Below are positions 53,950 to 64,000 of a DNA stretch of 64,000 nucleotides, in pieces (the stretch's first letter is position 1; each line of letters begins with the position of its first letter). The stretch lies in NCBI GenBank assembly GCA_035699745.1, contig DASSPH010000054.1:1-64000 (forward strand), given 5' to 3'. The translations under genes and the position numbers were made by a program. Source of the stretch: Vicinamibacterales bacterium. Its GTDB lineage: Bacteria > Acidobacteriota > Vicinamibacteria > Vicinamibacterales > 2-12-FULL-66-21. Below the pieces are notes generated by a model. The model ran no database searches, had not been told where the DNA came from, and worked only from the letters and a program-made list of their open reading frames with translations.

Positions 53950-55281
53950 ATGGCAGACACGCCATCAGCGGGACTCGCCGAGCCGGAAGTCGGCAGCTAC
54001 TTCGTCGCCACCTACCCGCCGTTCTCGGTGTGGTCGCCGGAGGCGGTGGCGCATGACGCGGTGCCGGCGCTGGCGGCACCAGCCGTGCCCGGGACGCCGC
54101 TCGGCCTCTACCTCCACATTCCCTTCTGCCGCAAGCGCTGCCACTTCTGCTACTTCCGCGTCTACACCGACAAGAACGCCCAGGAAATCGGCCAGTACCT
54201 CGACGTCCTCGCGCGCGAGTGGGAGTTGTACGCGGCGCAGCCGGCCGTGGCCGGGAGGCCGCTGAACTTCGTCTACTTCGGCGGCGGCACTCCGTCGTTC
54301 CTGTCCACGGCGCAACTCCAGGGGCTGGTCGACCGCCTCACCGCCGTCACGCCATGGAACCAGGCCGAGGAAATCACCTTCGAGTGCGAGCCGGGCACGC
54401 TGACGCAGCACAAGCTGACCGCGATCCGCAGGATGGGCGTCACCCGTCTCAGCCTGGGCGTCGAGAACTTCGACGACCGCATTCTCGAGATCAACGGCCG
54501 CGCCCACCGCTCGCCGGAGATCGAGACCGCCTACCGCTTCGCGCGATCGCTCGAGTTCCCGCAGATCAACATCGATCTGATCGCCGGCATGCTCGGCGAG
54601 AGCGACGAGAACTGGCGGCGCAACGTCGAACGCACGCTGGCGCTCGACCCGGACAGCGTCACCATCTATCAGATGGAGCTGCCCTACAACACCACGATCA
54701 GCAAGGACCTCCTGAACAAGACCGGACAGATGACCGGCTCGCTCGCCGGCTGGGACACCAAGCGGCGGTGGGTGCGGGACGCGTTCGAGGCGCTCGAGCG
54801 CGCCGGGTATCACATCCGCAGCGCCTACACCGCGGTCAAGGATCCCGCGAAGACGCAGTTCGTCTACCGCGACCGCCTCTGGCAGGGGGCCGACATGGCG
54901 GGGCTCGGCGTCGCCTCGTTCGGCCACGTCAACGGCGTACACCTGCAGAACCGCGACACGTGGGAGGCCTACAGCGAGGCCGTGCTCCGCGGCGAACTGC
55001 CGCTCGGACGGGCGTATCGCCCGACCCTGGAAGAGCGGATGCGCCGGGAACTGGTGCTGCAGCTGAAAAAAGGACGGCTCGATCCCGCCTATTTCGCCGC
55101 GAAGTACCACGCCGACATCGTCCGCCAGTTCGACGAGCAGTGGACCGCCTTGCGCGCGGACGGCTACCTGGCGGAGGCGACGCCCCTCGGCGTGACGCTG
55201 ACCCGCGATGGCCTGCTGCGCGTCGATTCATTGCTGCCGCGCTTCTTCCTGCCACAGCACACGAACATTCGTTACACATGA
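53950..55281 (+). CDS. HemN/HemW-like radical SAM protein
   Basis: 443 residues. Radical SAM cluster motif with Cys60, Cys64 and Cys67 (LHIPFCRKRCHFCYFRVY), SAM-binding VYFGGGTPSFLS, then ITFECEPGTLTQHKLTAIRR and RLSLGVENFDDRILEINGRA. The C-terminal HemN-type domain is LEERMRRELVLQLKKGRLDP. It resembles coproporphyrinogen III dehydrogenase relatives, but those include HemW, heme-utilising and natural-product enzymes such as cyclopropanases. Its location with a thioesterase and a halogenase-like flavoprotein argues for a dedicated role rather than heme synthesis (inference). ATGA overlap with the next gene. Confidence 0.92.
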   Translation: MADTPSAGLAEPEVGSYFVATYPPFSVWSPEAVAHDAVPALAAPAVPGTPLGLYLHIPFCRKRCHFCYFRVYTDKNAQEIGQYLDVLAREWELYAAQPAVAGRPLNFVYFGGGTPSFLSTAQLQGLVDRLTAVTPWNQAEEITFECEPGTLTQHKLTAIRRMGVTRLSLGVENFDDRILEINGRAHRSPEIETAYRFARSLEFPQINIDLIAGMLGESDENWRRNVERTLALDPDSVTIYQMELPYNTTISKDLLNKTGQMTGSLAGWDTKRRWVRDAFEALERAGYHIRSAYTAVKDPAKTQFVYRDRLWQGADMAGLGVASFGHVNGVHLQNRDTWEAYSEAVLRGELPLGRAYRPTLEERMRRELVLQLKKGRLDPAYFAAKYHADIVRQFDEQWTALRADGYLAEATPLGVTLTRDGLLRVDSLLPRFFLPQHTNIRYT

Positions 55282-55766
55282 CCGACTGGCGAGAATCGAG
55301 GGTCGAGGGTCGAGGGTCGATGGCTGAAGATCGAGCACAGAAGGAATTCCGGGTGTCCAGGCGTGTGCTGTTCTCCGAGACCGACGTCGCGGGTCTGGTG
55401 CATTTCTCGAACTTCTTCCGCTATTTCGAGGACGCCGAGCACGCGCTCTGGCGCCAGGCCGGCCTGAGCATCCATCCAGAACGCTCGCCGATTGGATGGC
55501 CGCGCGTCTCCGCCTCGTGCGAGTTCCACCGGCCGCTGAAGTTCGAACAGGAGTTCGAGATCGCGGTGCGGATCGCGGAGATGACGAAGCGCACCATCGC
55601 CTACACGGGCGAGATCACGCGGAACGGCGAGAAGATCGCCGGGGCCGCGTGGAAGATCGCCTGCGTCGCACGACTGGCTGACGGCAGCATCAAGTCAGCG
55701 GACATCCCCGGTGACGTGGCCGGGCGTCTCGCGCCTTTCGCACAGCGCATGGCGGACAGCGGATAG
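55278..55766 (+). CDS. 4HBT hotdog-fold acyl-CoA thioesterase
   Basis: 162 residues if started at 55278 (ATGA overlap with the radical SAM stop), or 148 from the ATG at 55320. The first 14 codons include the heptad repeat and are not conserved-looking. The hotdog motif is VLFSETDVAGLVHFSNFFRY with the catalytic Asp in ETDVAG, followed by FEDAEHALWRQAGL and SCEFHRPLKFEQEFEIAVRI. The enzyme probably releases an acyl or aroyl group from CoA or a carrier protein for the pathway encoded here. Confidence 0.92.
   Translation: MTDWRESRVEGRGSMAEDRAQKEFRVSRRVLFSETDVAGLVHFSNFFRYFEDAEHALWRQAGLSIHPERSPIGWPRVSASCEFHRPLKFEQEFEIAVRIAEMTKRTIAYTGEITRNGEKIAGAAWKIACVARLADGSIKSADIPGDVAGRLAPFAQRMADSG
55296..55320 (+). 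repeat. heptanucleotide tandem repeat (TCGAGGG, 3.6 copies)
   Basis: TCGAGGG occurs at 55296, 55303 and 55310, followed by TCGA. It separates the two possible start codons of the thioesterase gene. A change in copy number would alter the reading frame from the upstream start, so it could act as a phase-variation site (inference). Confidence 0.7.
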
Positions 55767-55789
55767 CGCGACAGCGGAACTTTTCACCG

Positions 55790-57115
55790 ATGCAGCATCC
55801 AGACGTCGTCGTCATCGGCGGCGGACCCGCCGGGTCCACCGTCTCCACGCTGTTGGCGCAGCAGGGCCTGCGCGTGCAGCTGTTCGAGCGCGAGCGCTTC
55901 CCGCGCTTTCATATCGGCGAATCGCTGATTCCCGAAACGTACTGGGTGCTGAAGCGGCTCAACATGCTCGAGCGGATGCAGAAGAGCCACTTCGTCAAGA
56001 AGTACAGCGTGCAGTTCGTGAACGCCCAGGGCAAGGAATCGGCGCCGTTCTATTTCTGGGACAACAAGCCGCACGAGTGCTCGCAGACGTGGCAGGTGGT
56101 GCGGAGCGAGTTCGATCAGATGCTGCTCGAGAACGCCCGGGCGCACGGCGTCGACGCGCAGGAGGGCGTCCGGGTGATGGACGTCATCTTCGAGCCCGCG
56201 GCGTCGGGCGGACCAGGAGGCCCGCGGGCGGTCGGCGTTCGGCTGAAAGACCGCGAGGTCCGCGCCAGCGTGGTCGTCGACGCCAGCGGTCAGAACGGCC
56301 TCATTGCCAACCGCCTCGGCCTGCGCGTCTGGGACCCGATCCTCAACAAAGGGGCGATCTGGACCTACTGGGAGGGCGCCTACCGCGACACCGGCAAGGA
56401 CGAGGGAGCGACGATGGTGCTGCAGACGCCCGACCGGAAGGGATGGTTCTGGTACATTCCGCAGCACGACAACATCGTGTCGGTCGGCGTGGTCGCGCCG
56501 TTCGACTATCTCTTCAAGGGACGCGGCAAGGACTTCGGCGCGATCTACGACGAAGAAGTCGAGCGGACGCCCGCGGTCAGGAAACGCATCGAGATGGCGG
56601 GGCGCGTCACCGGCTTCTTTGCCACCAAGGATTATTCCTACCGGACCACGCGCGCATCCGGCGACGGATGGGTGCTGGTCGGCGACGCCTGGGGGTTCCT
56701 CGACCCGCTGTATTCCTCCGGCGTCCTGCTGGCGCTGAAGTCCGGCGAGCTCGCGGCGGACGCGATCGCCGACGGCCTGAAAAAGGGAGACACCTCGGAG
56801 GCGCAGCTCGGACGCTGGGCGCAGAACTTCAACGTCGGCGTCGATCGCATGCGGCGCCTGGTCTGCGAGTACTACGCCGGTTTCAGCTTCGGCAACTTCA
56901 TGCGCCACCATCCGGAGATGCGCGGCACGGTGACGGACCTGCTGATCGGCGACCTGTTCGACGATCGCGTCGACAAGGTCTGGGCACCGATGGAAGAGAT
57001 GTACCCGGAGAACCGGCACGTGATCCCGGCGTGGGATGCCGGCACGGCGACGGCGGACGCGCCGGAGAAGGCGAACGAGCTGTTCCTGCCGGACGAACTC
57101 AGCCGCCGCGTGTAG
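55790..57115 (+). CDS. flavin-dependent halogenase-like FAD oxidoreductase
   Basis: 441 residues. FAD-binding GGGPAG at 10-15 and HIGESLIPE at 41-49. The halogenase fingerprint WxWxIP is present at 219-224 (GWFWYIPQ), and the FxxPxxSxG motif of carrier-tethered halogenases at 303-311 (FLDPLYSSG). Lys71 in FVKKYSVQF could be the catalytic lysine. GD motif GWVLVGDAWG. These motifs support a tethered or phenolic substrate halogenase. Some family members with the same motifs are only oxidases, so the reaction is not certain. Starts 23 bp after the thioesterase. Confidence 0.85.
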   Translation: MQHPDVVVIGGGPAGSTVSTLLAQQGLRVQLFERERFPRFHIGESLIPETYWVLKRLNMLERMQKSHFVKKYSVQFVNAQGKESAPFYFWDNKPHECSQTWQVVRSEFDQMLLENARAHGVDAQEGVRVMDVIFEPAASGGPGGPRAVGVRLKDREVRASVVVDASGQNGLIANRLGLRVWDPILNKGAIWTYWEGAYRDTGKDEGATMVLQTPDRKGWFWYIPQHDNIVSVGVVAPFDYLFKGRGKDFGAIYDEEVERTPAVRKRIEMAGRVTGFFATKDYSYRTTRASGDGWVLVGDAWGFLDPLYSSGVLLALKSGELAADAIADGLKKGDTSEAQLGRWAQNFNVGVDRMRRLVCEYYAGFSFGNFMRHHPEMRGTVTDLLIGDLFDDRVDKVWAPMEEMYPENRHVIPAWDAGTATADAPEKANELFLPDELSRRV

Positions 57116-57167
57116 AATCACCTCCTTCCTTATGGCTGTCAGCTCTGCGGTTCAATCGAGAGGTCGT

Positions 57168-57610
57168 ATGTGGATACTGTTCGTCGCCGGGGCGGTGCTG
57201 TCGTGGGGCGCCTACGGCGTGCTGCTGCACCGCGGCCAGGTGATGCTCGGCAATCCCTTGAAGGCGCTGCTCTGTGTCGGCGTCGCCTACTTCCTGATCG
57301 GGGTGCTGGTGCCGGTGGCGGCGCTCTCGGCGCAGGGCGGGATGTCGAATTTCAACGGCGGCGGCCTGGTCATGGCGACGATCGCCGGCGCGCTCGGCGC
57401 CGCCGGCGCGGCGTGCATCATCTATGCGTTCCGGACCGGCGGACTGCCCCTCTACGTCATGCCGCTGGTCTTCGGCGGCGCGCCGATCGTGAACGTGCTG
57501 GTCAGCATGGCGATCCATCCGCCCCGGAGCGCGATCAATCCGATGCTCTATGTCGGTTTCCTGCTCGCCTCGGCGGGCGCCGCGATGGTGCTGTACTTCC
57601 GTCCGGCGTC

Positions 57611-57614
<4 letters not shown>
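57168..57614 (+). CDS. small EamA-like membrane protein
   Basis: 148 residues from the ATG at 57168 (GAGAGG upstream; an ATG at 57132 is in frame). Four to five TM helices (MWILFVAGAVLSWGAYGVLL, GNPLKALLCVGVAYFLIGVL, MATIAGALGAAGAACIIYAF, LYVMPLVFGGAPIVNVLVSM, MLYVGFLLASAGAAMVLYF) fit one half of an EamA/DMT transporter. A half-size protein would dimerise. It could export the product of the halogenase-like set (inference). Its stop overlaps the next start as ATGA. Confidence 0.85.
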
Positions 57615-58953
<1,339 letters not shown>

Positions 58954-58957
<4 letters not shown>

Positions 58958-60201
58958 CATCACCGCGACGTCCGGGAGCGGGGAGCTGGTCGCTGGGGAG
59001 CCTGCTCCTGGCGCTCAGCGTCGGACTGAGCGCCGGCGCCGCCCAATGGCCGCAGTGGCGCGGACCCGACCGCAACGGATCGACGGCGGCGGCGCCGAAG
59101 TGGCCGGAGGCGTGGAAGCGCGCGTGGCGAACCGCGGTGGGCGAGGGCTATTCCTCGCCCGTGGTTGCCGCGGGGCGCGTGTTCGTCCACAGCCGCACGG
59201 ATCCCGAGGAGGTCGTGACGGCGATCGATCTCGCCAGCGGCAAAGTGCTCTGGCAGCAGAAGTACACGTCGCCGTTCAGCAAGAACCAGTACGCCGGGAA
59301 CATGGCGAAGGGGCCGCATGCGACGCCGCTGATCGCCGGCGACCACGTCATCACCATGGGCGGCTCCGCCATCGTCTCGGCGTGGAACGCGGCCAGCGGC
59401 GCGCTGGCATGGCGCAAGGACTACTCGGCGAGCGTGGATCTCTCGAAGCTCTTCACCGGCACGGCGGCGTCTCCGCTGCTCGAGGGAGGATCGGTGATCG
59501 TGCAGGTCGGGAGCGACGTCCACGGCGGGCGGATCATCGCGCTCGATCCGAAGACGGGCGCGGAGCGCTGGACGTGGAAGGGCAAGGGGCCGGGCTACGC
59601 GTCGCCGGTCGCGTTCACGGCCGGCGGCACGCGGCAGATCGCCACCATGACGAACGGGTCCGTCGAAGGGCTCGACGCGAAAGCGGGGACCTCGCTGTGG
59701 TCCGTGCCATTTCCGGACGAATGGCACGAGAACATCGTCACGCCCGTCTGGACGGGCCGGCACCTGATCGTCTCGGGGACGCGGGCCGGGACGCACGCCT
59801 ACACGCTCACCCGGACGGGCGGAAAGTGGCAGGCGGCCGAGGCGTGGAAGAACCCGGAGGTGGCGATGTACATGAGCACGCCGGTGCTCGCGGACGGCAT
59901 CCTCTACGGCCTGTCCAGCCGCCGGCGCGGACAGTTCGTCGCCGTCGACGCCGCGACCGGCGCGCTGAAGTGGGCCACCGAGGGGCGCGCCACCAACCAT
60001 GCCTCGATCCTTCTGACGCCGTCGCACGTATTACTCTTGACGGCCGGCGGCGAGCTGGTGCTCGTGAAACCGTCGCCGGCGAAGTACGACGAAGAACGCC
60101 GCTATACGATCGCCGACAGCGAGACGTGGGCCGTCCCCGTAATCCTCGCCGACGGCCTGATCGTCCGCGATGCGGGCGGGGTGATGAAACTGACGCCGTG
60201 A
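58954..60201 (+). CDS. exported PQQ-like beta-propeller protein
   Basis: 415 residues. The signal peptide MTSPRRPGAGSWSLGSLLLA is partly heptad-encoded; the mature part starts AQWPQWRGPDRNGSTAAAPK. Blades include AIDLASGKVLWQQKYTSPFS, ALDPKTGAERWTWKGKGPGY and AVDAATGALKWATEG. It lacks cofactor-site residues of PQQ dehydrogenases as far as visible. ATGA overlap with the previous propeller gene; the ankyrin gene follows 19 bp later. Confidence 0.93.
58974..59001 (+). repeat. heptanucleotide tandem repeat at a signal-peptide codon region
   Basis: Four 7-mers: GGGAGCG, GGGAGCT, GGTCGCT and GGGGAGC. They begin 20 bp after the start codon, at nearly the same position as the repeat in the preceding propeller gene. 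Confidence 0.65.
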
Positions 60202-60220
60202 TTCGATCAACGAGGCTTCC

Positions 60221-61045
60221 ATGAAGTTCGCGATCCTCTGCTTTTCGATCTCCGCGCTGGCGCTCGCCCAGGCGCCTCCGCTGACCAAGGCGGAGCAGCT
60301 TCAGGACGCGGCGCGCAAAGGAGACGCCGCGGCGGTGAAGAAGCTGCTCGACGACGGCGTCGACGTGAACACCAAGTTCCGCTACAACGCCACCGCGCTG
60401 TTCTACGCCTGCGATCATGGCCACATCGACGTCGTGAAGGTGCTGCTGGATCGCGGGGCCGATCTGACGGTCAAGGACACCTTCTACGGCTTCACGCCCC
60501 TGGCGCTCTCGCTCGGTCCGGCGCAGAAGAAGAAGCCGGAGCACACCGAGATCGCCAAGCTGCTGATTGCCAGGGGCGCGCCGGGCAAGGACATGGCGCT
60601 GACCGCCGCGGTGCAGTCCGGCGACACCTCCCTGGCGCAGACCGTCCTCGACAGCGGCGGTTTGACGCCGGCGCAGCTCTCCGACGCGCTCGAAGCGGCG
60701 CGCGCGCAGAACAAGAGCGAGATGGCGGCGCTGCTGGACAAGGCCGGCGCGAAGCCGTACCAGGACTTCCCCATCGAGGCGGCGACGCTCGCGCGCCTTG
60801 CCGGCACGTACCGGAACCCGACGGGCACCGCCGAGATCGTCGTCACGGTCGCGGCGCCGCGGCTGAATCTCACCACGAGCAACGGACAGAAGCTCACGCT
60901 CGTCGCGCAGGACGCCCGAACGTTCAAAGCCATCGGCATGGGCGCCACCTTCGTCTTCGACATCGCCCCAGAGGCCGTCAAGAGCTTCACCATCACCCCC
61001 ATGCAGGGGGCGCCCATCGTCTATACCCGCGTGGAGGGAAAGTGA
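60221..61045 (+). CDS. exported ankyrin-repeat protein
   Basis: 274 residues; signal peptide MKFAILCFSISALALA. Ankyrin repeats at about 25-165 (LQDAARKGDAAAVKKLLDDG, TALFYACDHGHIDVVKVLLD, TPLALSLGPAQKK). A C-terminal beta-rich domain (about 180-274) begins LARLAGTYRNPTGTAEIVVT, reminiscent of domains found next to beta-lactamase-like or lipocalin-like modules. Probably periplasmic, binding partner unknown. Its stop overlaps the start of the next propeller gene as GTGA. Confidence 0.92.
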   Translation: MKFAILCFSISALALAQAPPLTKAEQLQDAARKGDAAAVKKLLDDGVDVNTKFRYNATALFYACDHGHIDVVKVLLDRGADLTVKDTFYGFTPLALSLGPAQKKKPEHTEIAKLLIARGAPGKDMALTAAVQSGDTSLAQTVLDSGGLTPAQLSDALEAARAQNKSEMAALLDKAGAKPYQDFPIEAATLARLAGTYRNPTGTAEIVVTVAAPRLNLTTSNGQKLTLVAQDARTFKAIGMGATFVFDIAPEAVKSFTITPMQGAPIVYTRVEGK

Positions 61046-62403
61046 TCATCCGCCGCCCTGTTCTGGCCGCCGCGCTCTGTCTGGCGCTCGCGGCATCGCT
61101 GTCCGCGCGCCACGCCGAAGGGCAGAACTGGCCCGCGTTCCGCGGGGCCAACGCCGCCGGGACCGCCGACGGCAAGCCGACCGCCGTCAAGTGGAACGTT
61201 CCCGCCAACGAGAACGTCGCCTGGAAGGCGCCGATCGGCGGCGTCGCCGTGTCGAGTCCGATCGTCTGGGGAGACCGCGTGTTCGTCTCCACCGCGATCG
61301 GCAGCGATCCGAAACAGGGGATCCGCACCGGCCAGTACGGCGACGTCGAACCCGTGACCGACGCCTCGAAGCACAGCTGGCACCTGATCGCACTCGACAA
61401 GGCGACCGGCAAGGTGATCTGGGACAGGATCGCGTACGAAGGCGTTCCCAGGACCAAGCGCCATCCCAAATCGAGCCAGGCGTCTGCCACGCCGGTGACC
61501 GACGGCCGGGTCGTCATCGTCTCGTTCGGGTCCGAGGGGCTCTACGCCTACGACTTCACCGGCAAGCAGCTCTGGAAGAAGGACCTCGGCGTGCTGAACG
61601 CCGGATGGTTCTTCGATCCCGACTACGAGTGGGGCATCGGCAGCTCGCCGATCATCTACAGGAACCTGGCGATCGTGCAGTGCGACATCCAGCGCGGCTC
61701 GTTCATCGCCGCGTTCGACACGCAGACCGGCAAGGAAGTCTGGCGCACGCAGCGGGACGAGATCCCGTCATGGTCGACGCCGTCGATCCTCGAGGTGGAT
61801 GGCAAGGCGGAGCTCGTCACGCAGGCCACCACGTTCACGCGCGGCTACGATCCGATGACCGGCAAGGAGCTGTGGAAGTACTCGGGAAACTCCGAGATCG
61901 CCATTCCCACCCCGATCATGGGGCCGGGCTTCATCGTCATCACGAACGGCTATCGCGGCGTGCAGCCGATCGTCGCGCTCAAGCCCGGCGCCACCGGCGA
62001 CATCACGCTGAAGCAGGGTGAGACGAAGAACGCGCACATCGTGTGGAGCATGCAGCGCGGCGGCCCGTACATCCCGACGCCGGTCATCTACCAGGACCAG
62101 CTGTACGTGCTGCAGGGCAACGGCGTGCTGCAGGCCTACAAGGTCGCCACCGGAGAGCGCGTCTATCAGGAGCGCCTCGGCGGCACCGGCGGCTCCTTCA
62201 GCGCGTCGCTCGTCGCCGCGGACGGGAAGCTCTACGCCACCAGCGAAGACGGCGACGTGTTCGTGATCAAGGCGGGGCCGACCTACGAGCTGCTCTCGAA
62301 GAACTCCGTCGGCGAAGTGCTGATGGCGACGCCGGCCATCTCGGACGGCCTCATCATCTTCCGCGGCCTGAAGAACGTGATCGCGATCAAGGCCGCGCCG
62401 TAA
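61042..62403 (+). CDS. exported PQQ-like beta-propeller protein
   Basis: 453 residues starting GTG (61042, overlapping the ankyrin gene's TGA). Signal peptide IIRRPVLAAALCLALAASLS. The mature part opens QNWPAFRGANAAGTADGKPT. Blades include ALDKATGKVIWDRIAYEG, AFDTQTGKEVWRTQRDEIPS and GYDPMTGKELWKYSGNSE. It ends DGLIIFRGLKNVIAIKAAP. Last gene of the plus-strand unit that begins at the radical SAM gene. Confidence 0.94.
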   Translation: MIIRRPVLAAALCLALAASLSARHAEGQNWPAFRGANAAGTADGKPTAVKWNVPANENVAWKAPIGGVAVSSPIVWGDRVFVSTAIGSDPKQGIRTGQYGDVEPVTDASKHSWHLIALDKATGKVIWDRIAYEGVPRTKRHPKSSQASATPVTDGRVVIVSFGSEGLYAYDFTGKQLWKKDLGVLNAGWFFDPDYEWGIGSSPIIYRNLAIVQCDIQRGSFIAAFDTQTGKEVWRTQRDEIPSWSTPSILEVDGKAELVTQATTFTRGYDPMTGKELWKYSGNSEIAIPTPIMGPGFIVITNGYRGVQPIVALKPGATGDITLKQGETKNAHIVWSMQRGGPYIPTPVIYQDQLYVLQGNGVLQAYKVATGERVYQERLGGTGGSFSASLVAADGKLYATSEDGDVFVIKAGPTYELLSKNSVGEVLMATPAISDGLIIFRGLKNVIAIKAAP

Positions 62404-62416
62404 CCGACGCCGCCGT

Positions 62417-62587
62417 CTAGGTCTGGGTCGCGATCAGAAACGCCAGCGCCACCAGTGCCAGCATCCCGCCGAGAATGGCGCTGAGCAGCCAATACTGCGG
62501 CCATCCGAGTTGGGTGAGGGGGCTGCGGGCGGTCCGCCGACGGGGATCCCGCCGCGCTTCGTCGGAGACCAGAGCGTGTGAAGCCAT
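62417..62587 (-). CDS. 56-residue single-TM membrane protein
   Basis: Starts ATG at 62587 behind an excellent ribosome site (GGGAGGTGCTTTC). An Arg-rich N-terminus (ARRDPRRRTARSPLTQLGWP) leads into one hydrophobic helix (QYWLLSAILGGMLALVALAF) ending LIATQT. Topology by the positive-inside rule puts the N-terminus in the cytoplasm. No family recognised; convergent with the propeller gene, 13 bp apart. Confidence 0.7.
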   Translation of the reverse strand: MASHALVSDEARRDPRRRTARSPLTQLGWPQYWLLSAILGGMLALVALAFLIATQT

Positions 62588-62740
62588 GAAAGCACCTCCC
62601 TACTCCGCGTCCACGCCGCAGTCTACAGCGTCACGAGGCTGACCGCCAGAGCATCCCCCACAGCATCGAACCCCATGTGGACCGTGCTCCGCAGATCGCC
62701 GGAAGGCGCGGCTCACGTCAGGATCGCGCGCGACGTCTCC

Positions 62741-63274
62741 TCACCGCCCGGTGATGCTGCGCAACATGTCGGTCAGCGGCCGTCCGCCGTGGTCGACCGC
62801 ACCGGGAAACCGCTCTTCGACTTCTTTCGCAAGCTTCTTCGCGTCGGACGGCTTGTCGTTGGCGGCGTAGAACAGCGCGAGCTGCGCCCGCGCCAGGGCG
62901 CCGACCTGCACGCCGTCGCCGTACCAGGTATCGCTGTGGTCCTTGATCGCCGCCTGGAGGTAGGCCTCGCGCTCCGCGCCCGACGACATCTGCGCGAGGT
63001 AGAGCACCGCACTCCCGGCGCGGTTCGACTTCGGATACTCCTTGACCACGCGCTGGAGGATGCTCTTCGCCTCGGGGCCGCGCAGGTCGCGGTTCGCGGT
63101 CTGGTACAGCTCCTCGAGCGCGCGCAGGTCTTCGCGCGAATAGATCGAAAGATCCTGCCGCATCCGCTCCTGCGCGCGGGCGCGCAGCGTTTCAATCGCG
63201 GGCTTCGAATCCTGCGCCGCGGACGGCAGCGGGGTCAACAACGACAGCGCGAGCGCCGCAATCATCGTCATCAT
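62741..63274 (-). CDS. exported TPR-like protein
   Basis: 177 residues from the ATG at 63274 (AAGGAG upstream; ATGs at 63271 and 63265 also in frame). Signal peptide MMTMIAALALSLLTPLPSAA. The mature part is helical and repeat-like: LRALEELYQTANRDLRGPEA, LQRVVKEYPKSNRAGSAVLY, and ALARAQLALFYAANDKPSDA. This pattern resembles YbgF/BamD-type tetratricopeptide proteins of the periplasm. It lies 67 bp downstream of the partial propeller gene on the same strand, so the two are probably co-expressed. Confidence 0.85.
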   Translation of the reverse strand: MMTMIAALALSLLTPLPSAAQDSKPAIETLRARAQERMRQDLSIYSREDLRALEELYQTANRDLRGPEAKSILQRVVKEYPKSNRAGSAVLYLAQMSSGAEREAYLQAAIKDHSDTWYGDGVQVGALARAQLALFYAANDKPSDAKKLAKEVEERFPGAVDHGGRPLTDMLRSITGR

Positions 63275-63341
63275 GATTCTCCTTCCCTTCAGCAGACCGA
63301 CGAGCACGCGTATCTCCTGCCGCGGGGTCAGGGCCACGGGT

Positions 63342-64000
63342 TCATCGGGCCTGGCGCCCGGCGCCGAACGCATACAGCGTCGACTTCGTGCGCAGGTAGA
63401 TCCTCCCGTCAGCGATGGCCGGCGTCGCGAAGACCTCGTCCCCAATGGGATTGACCGCCAGGATCTCCCACTCCCCCTTCGCGTCGACCACCGACGCCGT
63501 GCCGTCCTGGCTGACGAGGAACACCTTCCCGTCGGCTCCCACCGGCGACGCGAAGTACTTGTCGATCGCCCCCTTCAGCCGTCCCTGCTTCAGCACCGCG
63601 CCGGTCGCCGGATCGATCGACAGCAGGATGCCGCTGTCGTTCACCATGAACAGCACGTTCTTGTAGAGGAGCGTCGACGGCACCTGGGGCACCGGGCGCG
63701 TGTACTTCCACTTGATCGCGCCGTCGGTCATGTCTCCCTGGCCGCCCAGCCTGATCGCCAGCAGGCCGTTCTCCGACGCGAGCATCGCCCGCATCACGCC
63801 CCAGTCGGCCGAGTCCAGGAACCCGTCCCGGTTGCCGTCGAACGCCGGGAAGCCGTACTTCGGGCTCAGCATCTTGTCCAGCGCCGGCGGGCCGCCGGCC
63901 ACCTCGTCGCCGCCGATCCGGCCGTCCCTGTTCCTGTCGTAGACCTTCAGTCCCTCTTCCCACGAGATCGTCGGCACCTGCTGGCCGACCTGGTTCTGCG
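63342..64000 (-). CDS. PQQ-like beta-propeller protein with EF-hand-type calcium sites (5' end outside window)
   Basis: Only the C-terminal ~219 residues are visible; the frame remains open to the window edge. Two EF-hand/dockerin-like loops are seen near the visible N-terminus: DRNRDGRIGGDE and DGNRDGFLDSAD. Propeller blades follow (LLSIDPATGAVLKQGRLKGA, KVFLVSQDGTASVVDAKGEW), ending DGRIYLRTKSTLYAFGAG. Calcium loops inserted in this propeller family suggest metal-stabilised surface or periplasmic function. Seventh propeller gene of the locus. Confidence 0.88.
   Translation of the reverse strand, partial: QNQVGQQVPTISWEEGLKVYDRNRDGRIGGDEVAGGPPALDKMLSPKYGFPAFDGNRDGFLDSADWGVMRAMLASENGLLAIRLGGQGDMTDGAIKWKYTRPVPQVPSTLLYKNVLFMVNDSGILLSIDPATGAVLKQGRLKGAIDKYFASPVGADGKVFLVSQDGTASVVDAKGEWEILAVNPIGDEVFATPAIADGRIYLRTKSTLYAFGAGRQAR

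Overview
The window is 64 kb of very GC-rich, densely coded bacterial chromosome. I read it as an acidobacterium of the Vicinamibacteria (subgroup 6) type. This is inference from family content: orphan FtsX/MacB permeases of the ADOP kind (three), receptor Ser/Thr kinases with periplasmic TolB-like or FGE modules, Sigma70_ECF-type sigma factors beside kinases, a DUF5916/CBM9 outer-membrane protein, short S1C proteases, and many PQQ-like beta-propeller proteins. No rRNA, tRNA, CRISPR array, transposase or phage gene was seen. No gene-free stretch exceeds about 280 bp.

Region 1 (1-11.8 kb): end of an ADOP permease; two small unknown proteins; a secreted esterase with its own promoter; a decayed DHFR-like remnant; a VOC/YCII/ECF42 sigma operon; a kinase-FGE-hydrolase fusion facing a DoxX protein; an ArsR-like regulator (with a perfect operator-like palindrome) coupled to an SRPBCC protein; and a TonB-C/rhodanese fusion. 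Region 2 (11.8-19 kb): a full ADOP permease, an ECF sigma/receptor kinase pair, and a CoA-binding/monooxygenase-like pair.

Region 3 (19-35 kb): accessory metabolism with several one-gene regulators. These are a CPBP protease overlapping a TPR-LuxR regulator, two paralogous FAD oxidoreductases, a flavin monooxygenase, OsmC, an ADOP permease, a winged-helix/TPR regulator, a Tat-exported sugar isomerase, an XRE-STAND regulator and a 2-hydroxyacid dehydrogenase. Region 4 (35-45.4 kb): outer-membrane proteins, a very long coiled-coil sensor whose histidine-kinase core has lost its phosphoacceptor His, a voltage-gated cation channel, an intact trypsin-like/PDZ protease, a sister protease lacking His and Asp of the triad, and a small LuxR regulator apparently starting at CTG.

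Region 5 (45.4-64 kb) is the most distinctive part. Seven PQQ-like beta-propeller genes surround a TonB-dependent receptor and an operon of HemN-like radical SAM enzyme, 4HBT thioesterase, flavin-halogenase-like enzyme and a small membrane protein. Many genes are joined by ATGA or GTGA overlaps. The locus is peppered with short-period repeats: two 9-bp-periodic inverted repeats, one of which encodes a protein's signal anchor, and three heptanucleotide tandem repeats placed just after start codons. The likely theme is cell-envelope handling of a small molecule made or modified by the radical SAM/halogenase-like set; the substrate cannot be told from sequence.
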